Assembly: GCA_003194525.1 (NCBI GenBank)
Contig: NBIV01000189.1
Coordinates: 1-64,000, forward strand
DNA: 64,000 nucleotides
Source: Gracilariopsis chorda
Taxonomy: Eukaryota > Rhodophyta > Florideophyceae > Gracilariales > Gracilariaceae
Reading direction: 5' to 3'
Shown here: positions 46,992-57,034 of the stretch, piece by piece
How the letters are laid out: each line of letters opens with the position of its first letter
Numbering within the stretch: position 1 is the stretch's first letter
Notes under the pieces: model-generated
Database searches by the model: none
Seen by the model: the letters and a program-made list of their open reading frames with translations, nothing else
Told to the model about the DNA's origin: nothing
Position numbers and translations under genes: made by a program

Positions 46992-47123
46992 CGTTGCCGC
47001 GCGAGTGGGGGGCCGTAAGAAAGGATAGCAAGGGAAAATCCGTCCAAGACGGGGAATTCTAATTGAAAATCACCGTCCGAGACGGGAAAGTTTACCTAGT
47101 GGTGTAGCAAGCTCCATACTACA

Positions 47124-47600
47124 CTACACTAGCTGGCATAGCCAGGGAAGGAACACCAGGAAACTGGACAAAAGGGGCTCACTCTTCGCCGTTGCCCAGG
47201 GCTTGGCCACCCGCAAGGCGGTAAGCCAACACGTCCGCCATGGCGGTGACATCCCCGGAAGGGTGTCTGAGCCATCCGCATAAGCGGTTACCAATCTCTC
47301 ATTGAGGACAGCGACCGGGTGAAACCACGGGGCAAGGCGCAGGCGCGACGCGTGATTCCGATTCATCGGGTTGAGCCCCACCAGGGTGTTGTAGGTGGGC
47401 CAGTTGAACGCCGGAGCGGTTCCGGAGGATCCCACCGAAGGTGGTAGTGCGAAGGGATGGTCGGCTGCAGCAGCCACATTCCCCGGTTGTACCGGATGTT
47501 GATCGCCCTGAGGCAGAGGAACTGACCGGAAACCGGTGGTGTATCGCCCGAGAGACCTCGGAGGCTGGCTGTTGTTGTTGATGTTGTTGTCGTTGTTCAT
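47124..47600 (-). pseudogene. G1 antisense gene, N-terminal part only
   Basis: An ATG at 47,600 on the minus strand gives MNNDNNINNNSQPPRSLGRY. It continues through PTYNTLVGLNP and APWFHPVAVLNERLVTAY to a stop at 47,124. The plus strand of G2 has a long homologue in the same relative place (PSYAELVGRN, APWFFPAAVRNEGLIATY). About 150 residues align; the G1 copy then loses similarity and ends, so the rest is deleted. The protein family is not recognised. The gene is transcribed, if at all, from near the 3' LTR toward pol. Confidence 0.7.
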
Positions 47601-47814
47601 TTCTCCCTTTTCGAGGGTATGGTTGTTGTTGTTTGTCGGAGTGCGCTCGGTGACGAGGAAGAGCGGAGGCGAGGAGAGGAAATAACAGCTGCAGTAGCAG
47701 GGGGTGGTGACTCTGGAGCAGAGGGATTTACCAGAGAACCGGAGATGGCGCACGCGCTTTTATCACCCATTTTTGTCTGGGAACCCTTCGCTTCCGCGGT
47801 CGTTTTCCCGTCTT

Positions 47815-47823
47815 AGGGGGGGA
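47815..47823 (+). other. Polypurine tract of G1
   Basis: The tract aggggggga lies two bases before the 3' LTR start TGTAGTG and serves as the plus-strand primer site. Confidence 0.75.
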
Positions 47824-47825
47824 TA

Positions 47826-48639
47826 TGTAGTGCAACGCCCTCAGGGAGGGATTCTTGGTACTTGAATGCTTTCCCGATATTATCGGTTGTGTAGTGTGTA
47901 TATGAACTACGCCCCACAATGGTGGATATGGACACGTGGGACACGGTTTTGGGGCAATTGGCGGTTGGCCACAGTAGTGGATATTGCCACGAAATGTGGA
48001 GTATTTTAGTTGATTTTATTTATTATTTTCACACCCATTTCTGGGAAGCTAGTACTTAGTGCGACGGCGCACTGCCGTCGCACCAGTAAACCTTCCCCAA
48101 CAAGGGACCCCAACCTGGGGAATTGGCTCTAGTTGTTACCGCTTGCGCGCGTGCTCTACTCCTCTTTGGAGGGAAACGCCGTGAACCACGGGACATCTAA
48201 CCCCCTTGCACATCTAAAGGAACCCATCACTGGGAGTCATATTATTCCAATTGCATTGGTGTTCCGCCCTGTATAGGGAGTCCTGTCCACCGGCATTGCC
48301 GTATTTGTTCGTCGCTCTCGCGACTCACCCTCGCCCACTCTTCCTCCTTTCCCCCTTCCAGGGTAGTACATCCCGCTAACCGCGGCCCTTCCAGTGTGCA
48401 CTCGCTCACACTTCCCCACTTACGTGGAAACATACCTGTACTGAGGATCACACCCCGCTCACGCGGATACCGATTCTTCGCCTTCACCTCCCTGCGCAAG
48501 TCACGACAGGTGTCCCTGGTCTTACAAACCGGCTTCACCGTGACACCTATGGGAGGGCTCTACCCAACTGGGTTCACCTCGTGAGAGGAAGATGGCGAAC
48601 GTCTTTCGGTGTTTTTCCCCTTTGAGGCAGTGCACCACA
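47826..48639 (+). repeat. 3' LTR of gypsy G1, 814 bp
   Basis: It has the same length and ends as the 5' LTR. It is followed directly by the GGTTC target duplication and pogo-2 transposase sequence. Confidence 0.95.
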
Positions 48640-48644
48640 GGTTC

Positions 48645-50336
48645 ATGCTGTTCATCGCAACTCTGGTCCTCAGCAGTACTTCCAGCTTCATTGAATGCTG
48701 ATATATCCTCATGCCCGACCGCTGCAGCCTCCATGAAGGCTTTTTTCTATGAGATAGTCTTCGCAACAGGAAGACTTTGCTCCACCTCCGTCATGTGCCC
48801 CATCTCCTGCAAATCTACCTGAGGCAACATTCCAGTACCATTCAGCTCCGCAATATCGCTTGCCAAACTAGATGTAGGGTCATCTTGCGTATCTTTGTAC
48901 TGTAGAGCATTAAGGACATCACCTTCAACCACAGATTTTGGACCCCTCTCTGCATTCAAGTACAGCTTTCTTCTGTAGAGAGCCGTTTGGGCAGTCTTCT
49001 TATGTTCATCGCGTATATACTGCGGTAGAAAAGATGAAGGAGAACGTGCACCACGTCTAGTAACATCACCGCGCTCCTGGTGCAACTTCAAGACAGCATT
49101 TCTGTAAAATGGGAGGAGAATGTCTGTTACGAGCCATGAGTTCAGTATGAAGCTGTAGGGCACCAGATCCCAGGCCCTCGCGATGCCCTGTACCCCGTCA
49201 TACACCGCGACAGCCTTTCGAAGATGGAATGGCTCCCGCTTCGACGGCACGGATCCAATTGCGTTTCAATCTATTCGAAAATGTGTCGCACGAGGAGATA
49301 GCAGAAATGACACTTGAATGAGCGTCCAACAGCAGCATCGACGGGATGTACGTGTGACGTAAGGTTTTGGGGAAGGAATGAGCAGTTAAGATTTGCGAAG
49401 CTTTGGGACTCAATGTTATGTGCTGAGCAATTGTCAACGACATCAATAAATGTTTCGCCCTGCAACTTTGCAAACTTGTAAAAGCTAACGAAGATTTGAT
49501 TACAGATATTCTTCGTATTCCAGGCGTCCTGCTGTGAAATTTAGTAAATTTTGAGATCCTGCTGGCCGTTGAAGTGCCGAGGAAAGCTTTGAGGACGTTT
49601 AGAGTTCCCAATGATTGTCAAGAAAGCTTTGGTTCCGTCACCAAATATAGTCAACACGGCGGTGAGCCTTTCTTCAACTCGCTCGTATGCCGTTCCATCT
49701 TGGGAAATTGGGCGACTGCGTAGCGATCTGAATAGAATTGCAACTTCGTCTGTATTCATTATGGACGACAATGGATAGTGAGCAACCTCTCTCTTCATGT
49801 TATGTCTTGCCTTTTCAACGAGGCACTCCTCGAAATGCCTGGCATTACCAGCTCCTTTCTTACTTGAGAAGACATTGCGAATCATATATTTCTGATACAA
49901 GTAATGACTTGTGACAATTCTTTGAAGGTACTTGGCTTCATTGTTAAGCTTTTGCAAATGTTCTTCAGTACATTCTGCCGCTCTTGCGGTGACTTTCTTA
50001 ATCATCTCGTCCATGATCCGGAGGGCCCGTTTTCCTACACCGCTTTCCTTCAACGGGGATTCATATCGTATTCACGAGATGAGGTCATTCATGTACGTCG
50101 TAAAAGCCTGTTCAATTTGCAGAAAACCGCCAGGTTTGAGCCGCCTACGTTTGAGAATGCTGCTGTTTTGAGGTTTCTTTTGCCACTGTATTATGTCTGT
50201 TCTTCACACAAGCGCATACTGTTGTTTTGAAAGCCCCGTACTTCAACGCAACTTAAGTTTGTGTCCAGGGCTTCTGTATAGATCGGTTGATCTTTGCAAT
50301 GGGTTTGGACCCATCTTGTTTGAAACTGAGAATTGG
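48645..50336 (-). pseudogene. pogo-2 transposase, main part
   Basis: The minus strand reads, in order, a helix-turn-helix with a stop (KPWTQ-stop-VALKYGAFKTTV), FTTYMNDLIS, GKRALRIMDEMIKKV, IMNTDEVAILFRSL (first Asp), DGTKAFLTIIGNSKRPQSFP, VDVVDNCSAHNIES (second Asp), HVHPVDAAVGRSFKCHF (third Asp), FHLRKAVAVYDGVQGIARAW and the acidic tail. It aligns with pogo-1 throughout and has several stops and shifts. Residue Lys follows the Ser where pogo-1 has its TGA. The last part lies beyond G1 and the LTR palindrome at 37,188. Confidence 0.85.
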
Positions 50337-50727
50337 TTACGTCTCGATACGCTGGGTGACACATAAATCGCGGCCGTTTCGCGAGATGGGATAGGTACGG
50401 AGGTTATCTGGCTTGTGTGCTATGTCATGGGCTGAATAAGCCGTATGGTGCCCGGCAGAGGTGGAAATGTGAACGATGTCGTCTTTGCTATCTATTGATT
50501 CTCTGAATGTGTTTTGAGTACCGCAAGAGAACGTGCGTGCTGAGAGATATGATGGCTGGGCGTCGGAAAGTTGCATAAGATACAGAAGTACTTGGTCAAC
50601 CCATGGCCACGTGTCAAATTATTACTTTAGGTCGGCTTCGGAAGCGTGAACCCATCGGTAATGTAAACTTTCCAGGTCGCCAAGATGCGCGACCTTTTGG
50701 TTCATATTACCGTTACTTCACTCTGTA

Positions 50728-50809
50728 GTTCATGCAATGACTACATTAACGAAACATTTTGGAAATCAACCAAGTATTAAGAATCCCTCCTTGAGGGCAT
50801 TGCACTTCA
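50728..50809 (-). repeat. Solo gypsy LTR (G1 type), 5' portion
   Basis: The reverse complement begins TGAAGTGCAATGCCCTCAAG, matching the G1 LTR start with a few changes, and stops at …catgaacta, where pogo-2 inserted. ATAAG follows at 50,810-50,814. The rest of the same LTR is at 36,236-36,950. Confidence 0.85.
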
Positions 50810-50814
50810 ATAAG

Positions 50815-52335
50815 AGCAGAGTTATGTTCACCAAGTAGATCACATGGTCATCGGAGTATGGTATTCTCGGTGATGGGATCTGATTCTGTTAACAATGCCA
50901 GTGTAGAAGTGAACGGTGTATCCATTGTAGTGGAATCCAACTAGGCTGAGTGCTCATCGTTTATGTCACTGTGTTGGAGTATCTCCGTGGCGTCTTCAAT
51001 TATATAATAGATTTTACGACTGCAATGAGCCTCTTACTCTGCGCTTGCGGTTGGTACAAAGACCGGATGAATTCATGATTGCACTTCCGAAGAGAAAAAT
51101 CCCGTATGAAATGATCCAGCAAGCCACAGCGATGACAGCAGAAAGAACCAATATACGATGCAGCCCGATTATACTTGTGAGGCTGGGTGGCGTTGTGTAA
51201 ATGAGAGTCACGAGAGTGCGGAGCAGTTTTGACCTGACCAGTGCGGGCACGATGTACAGGAGGATTCCCATAAGGAGGATTAGAATAAAAGGCTTCCTGT
51301 TTCTCAGGTGGCTTAATGGTTTCCTTGCGGCTAGAGACTTCAAGATGATTCTGCAGCACGGAAGCAAGGGCAGATGCCAATGATGAGTAATCCGGGAGTT
51401 CAGACTTAGAGCGGTACAACGTCTGAGCTGCCCATGATTGATCCATAACAGCACGTGTTAGAACCCGTCGTTTATTGTAATCCGTGTTGAAATTAGGTGT
51501 AGTTAGAACTAAAAAGTCTCGGTACAAGAGTAGGGTGCAGCAAAGATGTCATTGGGGGATTTGACTGCCGAGTCCAATTCTTCAAAACGCAGAGACTCTA
51601 ACGTAGATACAATGCGTTCCTGGGTCGTCTCTCTATGAAATCGAGTCTTCATAGCTGTGATGGCTTGGTCTTAGTCATTGATATTTTCTTTGAAGTGGTC
51701 CCCATAAAACACGCGGGCGTCTCCAGTGAACATTGTGGGTAGTAGTTTTAGAGCTTTGTCTTCCTCCACCTGATAAAGGTCTAATAAGCATTCAAAATTG
51801 GTTAGTTTCTTAGGCCATGAGTCCTCGATATGGCCGCTATAGTTTTTCTTTTCCTGACGAAAGGAAGAGACAAAAGCATTGCCCAGTTTCACGATGCGGT
51901 CAAACTTAGCTTTTTCCGACTGTTCCAATGTTGTCTGGAATCTATTGAATTCTGGCTGGTGGGGGACGCTGGGATCAAATACTCTGCTGAATTTGGGTAC
52001 TAATTGTGCTGTGACTGTAGAATGCAGATTGTCCTGAAGACGTAAAGGGAGCATGATCAAAGTGATGAGAAAGATGTCTCTGAGCAATATTGTGAGAGCC
52101 CGGGGATCTGTTTAGAGCTGGATGACAATGAAGAGTGCTGCGCATCTCGGCTTGATCTCATTTATGGATAATGTGGCAGAAGGGTGTTAACTGGGATATG
52201 TGGAGCTGACTGTGGTTCAGTTAGATTATTTGGGTGTTTTGTACTTAAATGAAACCTGGTGCCAGAGTGAGGGGCTAGAGTTTAGAACTGGTACGGAGGT
52301 GCAGTGGGATGGCCTGAGGGATTAGCATTAAGCAT
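50815..52335 (-). pseudogene. Element E gag
   Basis: A likely start at 52,335 gives MLNANPSGHPTAPPYQF, then a Pro/Ser-rich region with stops. The capsid-like part follows (FDRIVKLGNAFVSSFRQ; WPKKLTNFECLLDLYQVEED; ARVFYGDHFKENI) and then TAMKTRFHRETTQERIVSTL. The knuckle reads CHRCGLLDHFIRDF, a CX2CX4HX4C motif with the last Cys as Phe. After 50,815 the element is interrupted by the LTR/pogo/gypsy nest and resumes as protease at 36,230. Confidence 0.75.
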
Positions 52336-52579
52336 GAATGCTGAGAGACTGATGGCTTTGGTGGAATCTGGCGTAAGCCTCTTCACAACGATATGTTCTA
52401 CGAAATCTCGTTCATGCCGGTAGTCTGGACCGCTTTAAAAAATTTTAGGAATACGAATGGCATTAGACTAGCAGTGCCCTGAGATGAACGGGGTTATTGC
52501 TTTGCCAAGCTCAAAAAGTTTTGTTATCAATGCACGCATCTTGCATTCAAGTTTCTTAGGCACCATTTCTCCTACTCCG
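52336..52579. other. Junction between element E leader and the 5' side of the G2 antisense gene
   Basis: No LTR of E or of G2 is recognisable here, although a G2 3' LTR is expected just beyond the antisense gene. The exact breakpoint is probably between 52,400 and 52,500. Confidence 0.35.
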
Positions 52580-54220
52580 ATGAGTCTTCCTCCACACGGG
52601 AATCAACCTGCGTCTTATGACGACCTCGACGCTCCTCAGCAGCCATCAGCTTCGCGAAACGCACCGATGTCCGCGTCACAGACTGCTCCTCTGCCGCAAT
52701 CGGCATTGAATCAGGTGATCCCACCGTATCTTCTTCTTGTCACACCAAACCAATTGGCTCCTAATCCTGATGTCAGCACCTTTCCGTCCTACGCAGAACT
52801 GGTCGGACGCAATTCGTTGCAGCATCTAGCGTCATACTCACGCGCACCATGGTTCTTCCCCGCGGCTGTCCGCAATGAAGGTCTCATCGCCACATATGTT
52901 GTCGCCTGTCGACTTCCTGACGGTTTGCCATGGTTTGCGATGTACACGAGCGATTGGCTGAGCCACTGTGCTCTTCCGGATGTTGCGATCAGTCGCTACC
53001 AAAACGAGTCCATGGCGGAGGCCCGCAGACAGTTTGTACGATTAGTGTACTTGCGGATGCGCCGCGTCATTGGGACGGTTCCCCTTCATGAAGATTGTAA
53101 CATCGACACCTGGGTCGCTTGGACGAACGGCGAAGCCTACGCGTACGTCGAGAACCTTGCGAACCTAGACGTCCTTCAGTGGCGTGGTGGCCGTGGTGGT
53201 GTGTCCAATGCAGCTCTTTGCTTTGACAATCCTCAACTACGAGCAGAGTTCCGCTACTTTCGTAAGCGTGACATCCACTATTGGGAGTACCCACGATGGT
53301 AAAGGCAGACCAGGTCAAGACTTGGGTACCTCGTGCTGTATCAAATGCTTGAGATTGACCGCGTTCGGTATCGCTCGTGCATTGGGCGCTACATCCCCAT
53401 TCCAAGACATTGGCATGAAATCGAGTGTCCTCGTAGCTGTGCAGTGGAGCTGCCTCCCACGCTGACCTACGTGGGGTCTCTGTTAACAAACGATCCGTTT
53501 TCGGGGTATTGGGTAGTGGTCTACACTGAGTTCATAGCCAAAATGGCAGTGTATGTCCTCTGGGATGTGTACGACACCTACCGCTTGTGGTACATGACCC
53601 CGACGGCCCGCCGTTACGCACGAGAACTTGATCTCTCCTTCATCCTAGGCTCCCGAGCCAATCAAGAGGATTTTCGTCGCCTTGTCGACATCATCGACCA
53701 AGTGAACTGGAGTCTCATCCCTGTGGAACAGAGCTCAAGAAGAAATCCTCGCGTTCACCATTCTCCTGGGAGGAACGGCCCTGGTGGTGATTTCATCTGG
53801 TATGATCCCTGGACGAGCCAGCACATAGATGGCAGACAGGCCAAGCAGTTACTCGAAAATCTGCGAGCCATGCCGCCGACACAGCTTACTGGTTACATAT
53901 TCGAACCGAGTCCGATGAACTCTGACGCTCTTGTCGACGAATACCAGGAGATAGCCAACGATGTGGCGATGGGGGAACCCGAAGAGGAGGTGGATGCACC
54001 AAACGATGGTACTGACGTGGAGCCTATTCCTGCTGCGATGCAGGAGTCTGCTCCAGCTCCTGCTCCACTGCAAACCCTATAGGGTGAGGCTGAGCTCCAT
54101 TGTCTGAGGTGTCTCCTCTTAGATGCGGGTGTTTTGCCGGGTCAGATCCCGACTAGCCGCCAACAAATGGTTAATCTCCTTCGCGATCACATGGGCAATA
54201 TGCCCACTAAGAATGCGTAA
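52580..54220 (+). pseudogene. G2 antisense gene: unknown protein of about 546 codons, two in-frame stops
   Basis: An ATG at 52,580 (MSLPPHGNQPASYDDLDAP) opens a plus-strand frame that is antisense to G2. It is broken only by TAA 53,300-53,302 and TAG 54,080-54,082 and ends with TAA at 54,218-54,220. The N-terminus is Pro/Gln/Ser-rich. A conserved block, PSYAELVGRN to APWFFPAAVRNEGLIATY, is shared with the G1 antisense gene. Later parts are Trp/Tyr-rich (FRYFRKRDIHYWEYPRW; MAVYVLWDVYDTYRLWYMTP) and an acidic Pro/Ala tail follows (GEPEEEVDAPNDGTDVEP). I see no signal peptide, membrane segment, zinc site or known catalytic motif. It is convergent with pol. Plant Tat/Grande-type gypsy elements are known to carry unrelated antisense ORFs, which gives a precedent only. 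Confidence 0.75.
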
Positions 54221-54797
54221 CGTTTTCGGTAACGGCGAACATCAGTAGTGACTTCACTTGAATAGATAACTTGTGGTAAATGTACCTTCTTGAGACTTTT
54301 GTCGCCCTGCTTCATCTTCATGGCTCTCTTTCGATCCTGATAGTTCTTCTTTGTGTGACTTCATCGTCATCTCCACGCGCTGGCGCGCCGTAGCAAGCCC
54401 AAAGAATCAAATAAACTAGTTGACCGAATTTTTGGGAAGTGCATTGGCGCCTTGCGCGCAATCTGCCGCCAACCGCGAAAATGACGCCATAAGCCACGAT
54501 GTGTGTAGAGTCTAAATCTGCACTCCAAACCGTTGTGCGCGGCCTAGAAGCCGAGATATGGCCACATCTTTGGTTTGGCAAGAAAAGCGGCGTGCGAGTG
54601 CACTTCAAAAAATCCGGACAATTCCAACACCATTATTTGATATGGCCATGCGCCGTGGCAAGCCACTCCTCGCGCTGTAAGGCGCCAGGCCATTACGGTG
54701 ACTCTTCACTTCTTCGTCCCCTTCATCCTCTCGAACTCGAGCTTCTTCTTCATGCTTCCTTCTAAGCTTCTAATTGATCAACGAGATCTTCATCCAT
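54221..54797. repeat. Intergenic stretch between convergent genes, with imperfect inverted repeat
   Basis: Between the ends of the antisense gene and pol, the segment 54,386-54,450 (atcaaataaa…gttg…tttt…aagtgca) is repeated in inverted orientation at about 54,588-54,665. No coding frame is evident. It could be a small foldback element or a two-way transcript end. Confidence 0.5.
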
Positions 54798-55400
54798 TTA
54801 ACCGACGCTAGCGTCATCATTGTTGTCCGGGATAGCTAAATTAGCCCGGTTGCAGTACCAAAGTACATGAGACCGTGGTAAATTGCCAATTGGTTCCCAA
54901 GTATCGCTACTAGGCGCGTATCCGTACCACCGTACCTTAAACAGCAAACGATTGTCTGCATCCCGTCCGTGGAAAACGATACGTTCGATAACGTACTCTC
55001 TCTCGCTGTTGAGGTCTTCAGCTGGGACTGTTTCCCGATCAGTAGATGATGGTTCACGCCCTTGATGCGCGTGTCGCTGAGTTACTTCAACATCGATGTC
55101 AATTGATGACTTCTCGTCCGCATCGACGGTATTCCGTTCCGAATTCCTCGCCGATGGGCGTCTAATCGCCAGTCTCTTGGATTCTTGTTTCCTTTCTGGT
55201 TTGGCCGGTTTTCCCAATCCAACATTCGGTACAACCGATTCAGTCGGCGATGACGTGACTTCCTTCGTCACTGTACGCCTGAGAATAGCTCGCGAAGGCC
55301 TCTCTAGATCCGGGCTTACGATAGCCGATGTAATGGGGTGTTCCCCTTCTCGTCCAACCTCCCGTACAGTCGGGTCGGCCGAGACATGTTTCTGCTGTGG
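54798..55400 (-). pseudogene. G2 pol C-terminal end with chromodomain
   Basis: The frame below the TGA at 55,401-55,403 continues in phase with integrase. It holds a Ser/Glu-rich linker, then the chromodomain EYVIERIVFHGRDADNRLLF, KVRWYGYAPSSDTWEPIGNL, PRSHVLWYC. In G2 only one stop separates integrase and chromodomain, which shows that the family makes them as one polypeptide. Chromodomains tether integrase to histone marks. Confidence 0.88.
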
Positions 55401-57034
55401 TCAGGCCACTTGAACCTCATTTCTTCCTTTCCTCTCCCTGTCTTCATGAGACTTTAGGGTTTCCACATGTGCAGTTGCACTTTCTTTCACGTCACGCAAG
55501 TCTAGTGCTCCACCCGTGGCGTTGTCGCCTTGGGCTTCACCATTGTCGTTGCTCGACTCACTTCTTTGCTCGGAGCGTTCAGTCGCGGTGGTGGAAGGCG
55601 GTTCCGCTACGGCGTGCGTCGCCTTCACTGTCTCCACGGGGCTTCCCAAGTCAATAATATCGTCCACAGACGCACTGTACGGTGGCAACGCGCCGTTGCG
55701 CTCCGTAAAACGGTAATTTTGCCCCGCATCGCCAGGTGGCACTTCTTTCGAAATTATTTTGCCCTGTGGTGGGACATCAGTGGGTTTCTGCCCTGTGAGT
55801 GGCTGGATCGGCGTCAACGTCTGCGAATCTGCACGAAAGGCCACCGCTTGCTTCGCGTCAGCCTCTGCACTGGGTGCACTCACCACACGATCACGTGATA
55901 TGCGCTCCACTTCTTTTCCTCTCCTAATGACAACTGTGTCCTGGTCGAACTCGACAACTTCAAGCGGTCCAGTCGCGATCGGGGCTAGCTTGTGACGGCA
56001 TCGTCGGTCTCTTTTTTCCTCGCGCGTTTTCCCGTCAGTTCTCTCTAGTCTCACGAACACGTGTCCTCGAACCCGCAAATCCGGAATAGGCGGTCTAATC
56101 GTAGCGTCATAATTGCGTTTAAACCGTTCTTGGGCCTTTCCCATTTGCTTTGCGGCCTGCACAGCGCGTGCGCGCAGCTCGTTCCTCTAGCGTAGGTGGA
56201 ATTGAGCCGGGGTTGGCATGTCTTCGAGTTCCTCTTCTTTCGAGCTAACCTTGATCGGTAGAGCCGGTGGTCGGCGTGACAGTACCAGCTCGAATGGGGC
56301 ATATTTCGTCGTCGAATGCACCTGCGTATTGTACGCATAACAGAGCGTGTCCGTATACAGATCCCAATCCTTTGGATGATCAGAGATGTAGTGCCGAAGA
56401 GCGGCTAGTATAGTACGGTTGTACCGTTCCACCTGGCCGTTGCACTGCGGATGATATGTCGTGGTAAACACGTTCTTAACACCCATTATCCTGCATACAT
56501 CCTGAAAGAAGCGAGCAACAAATTGCTTTCCGTTATCTGAGAGCAGATTAGCCGGGGGTCCGTAGTAGTAAACCCAATGGTGGATAAAAGCTCGTGCGAT
56601 CACGAGAGCGGTAATAAGTTTGAGCGGAACAGTTTTCACCAGCTTCGAGAAGCGATCGGTGATTACCAAGAGGTAGCTGTTCCCTCGCTTAGAGCGAATT
56701 AATTCTCCAAGTATATCTATGCTCACATACTCCAAAGGCGCCTTGGCAGGAAATAGCTTCAGCGGCTTCTTCTTCTTCCACAATTTCACTCTGTTCTTAG
56801 CGCACGTTGCGCACAAGTTACCCGTCGCGTGGCAGTCCATTGCCAATGTTGGCCAATAGAAATCTCTTCTTAGGCTTAGATAAAGCGTCGTACCTCCTGG
56901 GTGACCAGATAGCTGCGAGTAATGCGCCAGATGCAGTACCCTGCTCTTGAGAGAGTGTAGTATCACGATCTGCACATAGGCTTCGACAGCTCGAACTAAT
57001 ATTCCGCGATCGTCGACACGAAAAGGTAGCACCT
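55401..57034 (-). pseudogene. G2 integrase and linker
   Basis: The minus strand reads the zinc site (HLAHYSQLSGHPGG…CATCAKN), the triad in IDILGEL, LLSDNGKQF and HPQCNGQVERYN, and the C-terminal GPL-type motif (IATGPLEVVEF). A TAG at 56,187-56,189 and TGA at 55,401-55,403 interrupt it. A one-base change in the six-C run 57,035-57,040 (plus strand) puts this part out of phase with RNase H. Confidence 0.9.

Larger units (their letters stand above)
38174..48639 (+). mobile_element. G1: chromodomain Ty3/gypsy retrotransposon, 10,466 bp
   Basis: Two 814-bp LTRs (TGTAGTGCAACG…TTGCACCACA) flank gag, pol and an antisense gene. Target duplication GGTTC is perfect at 38,169-38,173 and 48,640-48,644. 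I count roughly two dozen LTR differences by eye, about 3%. Several nonsense codons mean this copy cannot make a full polyprotein. It interrupts pogo-2: joining the flanks keeps the transposase text. Confidence 0.95.
36951..50725 (-). mobile_element. pogo-2: pogo element split by a gypsy element and an LTR palindrome
   Basis: The TIRs cagagtacagtctggataaa (36,951) and its decayed partner ending acttcactctg (50,725) resemble those of pogo-1. TA lies at 36,949-36,950 and 50,726-50,727. Removing G1 (10,466 bp plus 5 bp) and the palindrome (753 bp) leaves about 2.55 kb, against 2,517 bp for pogo-1. The transposase parts on the two sides align with the start and end of the pogo-1 protein. Confidence 0.85.

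Noticed and set aside
52480..54220. The antisense gene as a host gene captured between elements
   Set aside because: The homologous start at the same place in G1, inside its LTRs, makes it part of the gypsy elements and not a host gene at this locus.
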